A stretch of DNA of 64,000 nt, taken from assembly GCA_963402885.1 (NCBI GenBank), contig OY727101.1, forward strand, positions 20,808,417 to 20,872,416. Reading direction: 5' to 3'. Of the stretch, positions 56,901 to 64,000 are shown piece after piece; the stretch's first letter is position 1; every line of letters starts with the position of its first letter. The notes below the pieces were generated by a model, which saw only the letters and a program-made list of their open reading frames with translations, did no database searches and was not told the DNA's origin. This DNA is from Antedon bifida (Eukaryota > Echinodermata > Crinoidea > Comatulida > Antedonidae). The position numbers and the translations under genes were made by a program.

Positions 56901-59900
56901 CTTGAATTATAATTATTTTCTCATACAGTACTATCTGCTTTTTAAACTTCGATATCATTAATCAAGAGTTCTCATACCAAATTTAATAAATAATTGTCTT
57001 TAAAATTGATTAATTTCAATTAAAAAATGTTTCAATATTTGAATTTTGTTTTCAACTTTTTAAAATAACGTACTTCTTGAGTAAGATTGAGTGTTTTGAA
57101 AAAAAAAAACTTTTGTTGTTTAATTTCTTGTAAACATGCTTTTAATTCACTTATTATAATTTTATAATCAATATTTTATTTAGCCTTAATAAAATCTATA
57201 TCTATGTTACTCAACAATTTCAGTTTAGTAAATAATAAAGTGGAATTTCCAGTTGATTGAATAATTTCGACAGACAATTCATAACTGACCAAATAGTTAA
57301 GCTTAGTACCAGCCACCCAATTTACTAAACAACATGTTTGCAAGGTACTTTGAGATGACTCATCTACCAAATGCCAAATCATTTCAATCAATGAACTATA
57401 CAACATGTGGGCGATCAATAATTGTTTAATAGTGAAAAGGCATTCAGGTATTCTGGTGCATTGTTCAAATGGCCAAACAACAAAGATTAATATAACCAAT
57501 TAGCTCATAAACTGTATAGTTTAAATTCCAATTCCTTTTATTTGTTATATACAGTAGTATTAAATCATTGCTAGAAATATGAGATGGCTTAGATTTCTGT
57601 GGGTCTATTTCTGCCGTGAAAATAATGCCTCACTTTTTTTCAAAAAAAGTTCAAATGTCTGATAAATTTAGCATTCTCAAAAAAAAGAGAGTAAAAAATA
57701 GGTTTGAATTGAACGTAATATTTCATACAAGTTATCACTGTGCAACTTTTAGTCACATGTGCAAAAAAAAAAAACCAACTATTGACCGCTGCTGACCTTG
57801 AGTCATGTTTTTTTTCGTAGACAACCATCTACTGATTTCAACGATTATTATTTAACCTGTTTGACGGAATTAGTTTGCAAGCTTCTTTTTAGAAATTGGA
57901 GTGAATAAACGAACTAAACAAACTAAAATCATACGTCATTGCAGTAAAAATATAGTTACTGCAGTAACTGCAGTTAGAATAATGTTGACATAGTATCCCT
58001 TTATAAACACACTATCAAAACTGGTTGGGTGGTACTGTTCTTTGGAAGTAGAAACATGATCATAATGTACTTTGTTTCTAAATGAAAGGACAGTCCAAAT
58101 TTAGTTTTCCTGTCACTATTTGCAATAATGTAACCATATTTTCTATTTAAATTTGAAAATAAAAGAGAAACACTTTACGCCTACTTACTTCTAATAATAC
58201 TAAGTATCACAACCACTAAGGAAAATACTTCTATAGTTTTAGTGACAATTAAGGAAACTATAATTATTAAACTATCAAAATAAGGAAAAATATTATTGTT
58301 AAAATAAACGTAATAGACAAATTTGTTTCAGTTCCAAACAATAAAAAAATAAAACGCAAGTCATTGAAGTTATTAATAACATCGCGATTGGTCTATCCTG
58401 GTTGTAGTTTAAATATATTAAGACATTTAAAAATCTATCCAAGTCAATAATAAGGGAAACACTTTAAACTACAATTAAATATGTTTATGATATGGTATGG
58501 AGTTAACATTGCAAAAGAGAAACATGGACACATCTTCAATTCAAGCCCTTCATTTATTCAGACTTACTAGTACCGAAACCTTTACTTTATTAAACTGTCT
58601 CCCCCTAAAATATTGGAACAATAATACTAATTAGTCACTCCAAAGTGTAAATAGTCAATCCAAAGTGTAAATAGTCAAAAAGTGTAAATAGTCAAAAAGT
58701 GTAAATATAGTGTTTTTATGAGTGAAAAGTAAGCTAGGGAATGATGAATTTCTATACAATTTGTGTTTTTTATACCAATTTCTTTGAGAAAGCCTTCACA
58801 ATTATTTCACCCCACCAAAGAAAACATTTTGTGACCTAAAGTTTATAAAAAATTTAAATATACAAAATATTATTTATTATATAAAAAAGAGTGTATAAAC
58901 AAAGCTTGATGAGTAATAACTTTTAAAATAACGTTAAAAAGTACCTGGTAATTTTAGATCTTTTTAAGTATTACTAGGTAAATGTCAAGTTTAAATAAAT
59001 AAAAGACCTGCTTTGCTTATTTCATTGCTAATAAAGCAATTAAATTATTAACATGGTTGCTATGACTGGTAAACCAGAATGGCTTTGTTTGTTTTCAAAA
59101 CTAAATGTTTTTCCTCGTCCACCCACTTCCTTTCACATAGCCCTTCTGTCATTTCAATATCTTAATTTACACAATACAATGCGGTTTGCCGTACAATACC
59201 TTAGTTTCAAACAGGATACTGTATTCAAGCTTCAAGTTTATTTCTACAACAGGATATACACTTTGAATTTGAATTTCATTTTAAAAATCAATAACATAAC
59301 ATGGTAGTACCATCATCGACTTTAAAGAAATTTTCCCTATAATGTTTGCAATAATGCATATTACAGGTACTTAAAAAAAGACATTAAACCAGGTCATTCC
59401 TTGTCTTAAATGTAAATGTTATGGTCTATTTATATGATAAAATGCAGGCCTTGTCTTTTGAAAATGATAGGTGTGCTACAAATTGTTTGTATTTTGGTAA
59501 GTAGAAGTTTACCAAATTTAAGCGTACGTGTTGTAAATCGCACAAGTGCATTTTAGGAGTGTGTTAGGAGTAGGTTAGACTACTGTAGCTATGAGCCTAC
59601 TGTCTGGTATGAGGGTGTAGCCTGGGCCTACTGTAGACTGGTGTTGTCTTCTTAATGAATTTAATTATCTGCCTTTTTTTTGGGGCATAATCTGTTTATA
59701 CAAATCGGGGAATACTCAGTATTTTCGCTAACAAGTTATGGTTCTTCCATTGTTTTCCCATCACGATATCACAGCAAGTGCATCGCAGCCAGAAACAGAA
59801 CGATATCAATCAATGGGCTTCTTTTTTATCACTTCTGGGTGGGCTTCTATTCGAGATGGGCTTCTTTTTATGGCAAATTAAAAGATAAGAGGGGATCTTC

Positions 59901-60422
59901 GAAATGAATGATGTAAATTGTGTGAATTCTACCATCTAGGCTAGCCTATTTATGTAGGGGCCTATAGGCCTACATAATAAAAAAAAACAATATTTTAATA
60001 TTTTTTTTTAGACAAACCATAATATCAATAATTAATAATTTAATAAACAAGCAAGCAACAATATTGACAGAAGCTAGTATTTAATAATCTAGAAAACTAA
60101 GCTTAGTAGTAATGCAAAAAAATAAATAGATTGTCGAGGGCTAGGCCATAATTCGCCGCATCACTACACGCTTGACAGAGTAGGCATCGCCTGCCAGGAG
60201 GTAGGGAGAGAGGTGGAATCATGACGAGCTCTTGCCCACTCTCTAGATAGTAGAGGCCTAGCTAAAAGACCTGACCATTATTTTATTAATTGTATCTAAA
60301 AATAATCATTAAGTCATTTACAATCAATAATCACATATCTACATAATCTATTTATAAATATGATTCAAATCACCTTCATTAAGGTCATTCCCCTGATTTT
60401 GATTTCGGTTATTACCACTCAT
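50844..60422 (-). CDS. MED6: Mediator of RNA polymerase II transcription subunit 6
   Basis: Six coding exons on the minus strand: 60422-60374, 55706-55547, 55309-55135, 52225-52111, 51607-51501, 51020-50844. They total 783 nt (260 residues, human 246), in phase throughout. MED6 is a head-module subunit of Mediator, relaying activator signals to RNA polymerase II in the nucleus. The conserved N-terminal half includes [54 protein letters not shown] and [15 protein letters not shown], then [11 protein letters not shown]. The tail contains [16 protein letters not shown] and ends in a basic KKRKLSK stretch that could help nuclear import. The first 16 residues (Asn/Gln-rich) are longer than in vertebrates. 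Intron 1 is about 4.7 kb. The last exon runs into the 94-bp tandem array. Splice sites are canonical. Confidence 0.96.
52286..52413. mobile_element. Truncated copy of the TCTACACTATCAAACT MITE, MED6 intron 3
   Basis: Begins GCTCTGTCCACACTATCAAA, has GATGTCATCATGTCCATATT in the middle and ends in a degenerate GAAATTTGATT without the terminal TAGTGTAGACAGA. Confidence 0.7.
53743..53889. mobile_element. Best-preserved copy of the palindromic MITE, MED6 intron 3
   Basis: The ends AAGCTCTGTCTACACTATCA and TGATAGTGTAGACAGAGCTT are perfect inverted repeats, continued inward by AACT / AGTT. The middle is also nearly self-complementary (CATGATGATGTCATATC). The 147-bp element could fold into one hairpin. 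Confidence 0.85.
54943..54995. mobile_element. Short end fragment of the TCTACACTATCAAACT MITE
   Basis: TGTTTGTCATATAAAGTTTG is followed by ATAAGTGTAGACTGAGCTTT, the right terminus of the family. It lies in MED6 intron 3. Confidence 0.65.
58636..58708 (+). repeat. Short tandem repeat AAAGTGTAAATAGTCAA
   Basis: Four copies of a 17-20-bp word (AAAGTGTAAATAGTCAA), in MED6 intron 1. Confidence 0.75.
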
Positions 60423-61935
60423 CCTTTTTATTTTTGTACAAAATTCCCCTCCTCATACCGACCGCCCTCTATATCCTCAGAAAAGGAGCGAGCTTTATAT
60501 TTGGGATTTCCCCAATGTCGTAATGCTTTTTAAAATCAGAGTTTCGTCATCGTGCAATTACAATTCACAGAATTTCAAGTACAGTAACGGAGAGTAAATA
60601 AGAGATACTCACAAATTTTACATGAAAAAAACAATGTGAAGACATAGGTTTACACAAAATGTCCATAACATAATATTTCTGAGTCTTCTTATGGGAAATC
60701 CCGATTTAACCCGAAACGTAGCTAACTTCTCAAGATATTGAGTTTAATGTTAAAATGATCCCATGGGTAACTTCATATTTAAATATGTGTTTCTTGGAAT
60801 GTTTTTTTTTCGGAGAAATGTGTGTGAACAAAGTTTAAACATTACATACTTAGTATCAGTATCAGTAATTGGATCACTCTGTCAAACCAAATCAATTTTT
60901 TTCAAACATGGATTTGGGGATCTTGGAAACCAGGTCTTCAACGATTGGGAGATGTATCCCTGCAGAGTGGTCAAAGCTCAAAACGTCTGTAGAACTTAGG
61001 CCTATGTTACTGTACATACTTTGATGGTGGACCCAGGATTGGAGGGGCAAGGGGGAGGGAGCGGTGGATTGCAAAAATTGAAACATGCATTGGTTAAATT
61101 TAAGAAGTATTATTCAATAAAGCATTCTATTTTAAACAATAAATGGTCAAGGACTATTTGAGTTTCGGTTCGGAGTTCTTACGTCATGTTTGTATAACAG
61201 AGGCCTACATAAATGACAGATATTTGAACTTTTGTGACCTGGCCTATTAATACAATTGTGTCTCTTCAAATGTATAATTCTCACAGGTTAAATGATAATA
61301 AACAGCGGTGTTCGTCTGTAAGGGTAAATACTAAATAGGCCTAGTAACTGTGACAAGTTACACTATAATTATAAAGCAGTAACTGTGCTTGAAAACAGCG
61401 ATGTTGGCATGTAAGGGCCGGCTAGAGACACATAATTGATAGACGACACTAATCTGTCTACTGTGATTGCAATATAAAGCACTGTAAATGTGCTCAAAAT
61501 GCTTCAAACATTGCACTTATGAACATTTAAATGACACACAATAACAATTTTAATATTAAAATGACACGTGACAACTAATAAAAAGCCACTAGCTCTGCAA
61601 CCTCATTAATCTCATCATCATTTGCCGTAAATACTATTTCTTGACCTGAATTTAGGTAGGATTTATTTATTTATTTTTTTTAATTTAAGGGTTTATTTTG
61701 TCCCTTTTAAGATGACCAGGCCACGGGCTTGTTGCGATGCATGACATTTCCGATAATTATAATGATGATGTTGTTGATGATGATTATTATGACTATTCAT
61801 GTTGATTTTGCTTTGTTTCCTTTCATTATTTTGCTCAATTGTTTTAAAGTTTTATTTTGGTTGCACCACTAACGACAGTGTGTGTCACTGATAAAAAAAA
61901 AAAGTGATGACCAATAAATAAATTAACAAATAAAA
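60423..61935. other. MED6 upstream region, no further gene seen
   Basis: The first 200 bp upstream of the MED6 start are less AT-rich than average (GACCGCCCTCT, GGAGCGAGC) and probably hold the promoter. I could not name a confident core element. The remainder is AT-rich with TAGGCCTA words at 60997 and 61336 and no exon. Confidence 0.4.
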
Positions 61936-62406
61936 CAATAGTGGTCCGTTAAAGGATTGATAACAATAGAGGTCCGATAAAGGATTGATAACAATAGTGG
62001 TCCGATAAAGGATTGATAACAATAGTGGTCCGATAAAGGATTGATAACAATAATGGTCCGATAAAGGATTGATAACAATAGTGGTCCGATAAAGGATTGA
62101 TAACAATAGAGGTCCGATAAAGGATTGATAACAATAGTGGTCCGATAAAGGATTGATAACAATAGTGGTCCGATAAAGGATTGATAACAATAGTGGTCCG
62201 ATAAAGGATTGATAACAATAGAGGTCCGATAAAGGATTGATAACAATAGTGGTTCGTTAAAGGATTGATAACAATAGAGGTCCGATAAAGGATTGATAAC
62301 AATTGTGGTCCGATAAAGGATTGATAACAATAGTGGTCCGATAAAGGATTGATAACAATAGTGGTCCGATAAAGGATTGATAACAATAGTGGTCCGATAA
62401 AGGATT
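61936..62406. repeat. 28-bp minisatellite, about 17 copies
   Basis: The unit AACAATAGTGGTCCGATAAA plus GGATTGAT (28 bp) repeats with almost no change; variants replace GTGG with GAGG or CCGAT with CCGTT. Because 28 is not a multiple of three and no frame contains a stop on the minus strand, three overlapping repeat-encoded frames appear. They are artefacts. Confidence 0.97.
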
Positions 62407-64000
62407 GGTGACCAAAGTTAACTTAAGACAACACAATACATGACCGGAACTATTGGACCAGTACAAATGAGTCGGAACAATTCTGTTTCAAAATGACACA
62501 AATTTTATGAATAAAACCGCAACTTCTAAAAAACAAAATTCCTGATATTAGACGATTATCGATAAATAAAACCACTGGACTACAGAAGGACGGGTTTCCG
62601 TATACGCTAAATAAAAACTATTATTATAATAATAATGATAATCGTGATTCGCCTCCCACATGATCAGGAAAATAAAACACGTACACGGAAGTCAGACAAT
62701 AACATACCAATTACAGCATTATCATTTAATTTCTGTTTTCTTGTATTTTTTATCACGATTTTGTTTATTATTATAAAATTATTTTAATTAAATGCATTAT
62801 TAATTAAAAAATAATTATTAAAGTATTTTTATTTTTAAAAGCTATAAGAGTATGATAAACGGTTCATCTGTTTATGACATCATAGTCGTCTGCCGTTGAG
62901 CGATATAATTTACACATAATCATAAGATATTCAATCAACGTTTTATTGTTTAATCAACTTTGATTTGCTGGTGATGAAGAGATCAGTCGACAGACCGACC
63001 GATAATTAGTCATAGGCCTAATCAATCAAACAATCAAAACAAAGAAAAAACCGACTAATATTAAATTATCAAATCTGAAAATGTATGTGCCTCGTTTTTA
63101 TATCTTGAAATATTCACAATGGGTCACATGACCGAGGCAACTAACAGCTGCCTTCCCTTGCCATGGAATCATAACCCCGATGGAAAGAAGTACATATACG
63201 AAACAGCTTGTTCAAATATCTAGTAGATGTCGTGAAAGGCACTCTGAAAGCTACGGGGTGCTCTCGAAGGAACATGGCTCTATTTGAGTGCACCACCACT
63301 ACTACATCCTCCCTTTCCCCTCCAAGCGGGCCACGCCATCGAAAAAGGGGAGGGGCCGGGATGTATAATCCCCTTAAAAAATAGGTAGACATGGCTTCCA
63401 CATCACCGAGCATGTGAGGTTCTAGCGGCACAATCCCGATATAAAAAGAATACCGCAACCCCAACAAACAAACAAACATGATTTTGCAGCAAATCACACA
63501 GTAAACTGATCCAGAATGTTAAATAGAGGCATGGGGTCTAAACATTGTGAAAGTGAATTGTTAACCTATATATGATCTATTTTTGTATTATAAGGCCTAT
63601 GTGGATCTTGGGCCTCCCTCCGCCAATGACGCCAATCCTCTGCCTCAATTTGTATATACGTTGTAATTACAACATCCCTTTCACCCATTGCTCAATGTTT
63701 AGCACGCGGGATATTAAATATGTGATTGCAATGATTGACTGGTATTTAATTGCTAAATGCAATAAGAAATCAATTCATTTATTTTATTATCCGTATTTTC
63801 TTCCACAAATGCAAGAAGTCGTAAAGAGAATATTTATTCATCATGTTTCAAGCGGTATCCAATCATTTAAGACAATCGATTTTTGTTCATTAGACTGCAT
63901 TCACGGAAAAGTCGAACCTCGTAATTCCGTGAAAATATAGATTTAGTGAATATCGATGAGATTTAATGGTTGTTTACAATGTATACTTACTATTACGACT
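62407..64000. other. Intergenic DNA, no gene recognised
   Basis: AT-rich with one GC-richer patch at about 63290-63372, containing an imperfect inverted CCCTTTCCCCTCC / GGGGAGGGG pair. The plus-strand 122-codon frame at 63572-63940 has no recognisable motif. The window ends without a clear exon. Confidence 0.4.

Noticed and set aside
61936-62406. Possible CRISPR-like array
   Set aside because: The 28-bp units are head to tail with no unique spacers, and the window is animal nuclear DNA.
61885-62466. Overlapping minus-strand frames of 69-145 codons rich in Leu, Ile and Tyr
   Set aside because: They are translations of the 28-bp minisatellite; every frame shows the same permuted repeat and has no start context or flanking exon.
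63572-63940. 122-codon plus-strand frame
   Set aside because: No motif, AT-driven composition, and no splice or promoter context; the length is possible by chance in such DNA.

Overview
This is a 64-kb, AT-rich window of animal nuclear DNA. The genes have many short exons with GT-AG introns and are surrounded by non-LTR retrotransposons, MITEs and tandem repeats. Protein content (a calpain, ABCC10/MRP7 and Mediator subunit MED6), the CR1-like and L1-like elements, and a strong excess of the 8-mer TAGGCCTA suggest an invertebrate deuterostome, possibly an echinoderm. That placement is inference.

Layout. 1-10.6 kb: no gene recognised; it holds a decayed L1-like retrotransposon, a small MITE and diverged repeats. 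10.6-20.5 kb: two GATG-rich microsatellite blocks flank four tandem copies of a roughly 0.95-kb unit. One copy was hit by a 588-bp MITE, and a 3.9-kb CR1-like LINE then inserted into one terminal inverted repeat of that MITE. 20.7-30.2 kb, minus strand: a 16-exon calpain-like gene whose Cys, His and Asn catalytic positions are all replaced, with a decayed duplicate of exon 3 and a 95-bp minisatellite in an intron. 32.1-34.4 kb: a second, 5'-truncated LINE on the plus strand. 34.4-45.6 kb, plus strand: a complete ABCC10-type ABC transporter (16 coding exons, 1,567 residues) with a non-coding first exon and a short uORF overlapping its start. 45.7-50.0 kb: a 24-unit, 174-bp satellite; each unit carries a long palindrome. 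50.3-60.4 kb, minus strand: a complete MED6 gene (6 exons, 260 residues). Its last coding segment, including the basic C-terminus and stop codon, lies in a seven-copy 94-bp tandem array. 60.4-64 kb: MED6 upstream DNA and a 28-bp minisatellite.

The calpain and ABCC10 genes are divergent with a LINE between them. ABCC10 and MED6 are convergent with the satellite between their 3' ends. The three genes do not form a pathway: one is a probable non-catalytic calcium-binding calpain relative, one an efflux transporter, one a general transcription co-activator subunit. All exon models were built by eye from splice signals, reading phase and family alignment. For ABCC10 and MED6 the exon lengths sum to a multiple of three and end at a family-appropriate stop. 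The calpain model also sums to a multiple of three, but its last exon is uncertain.
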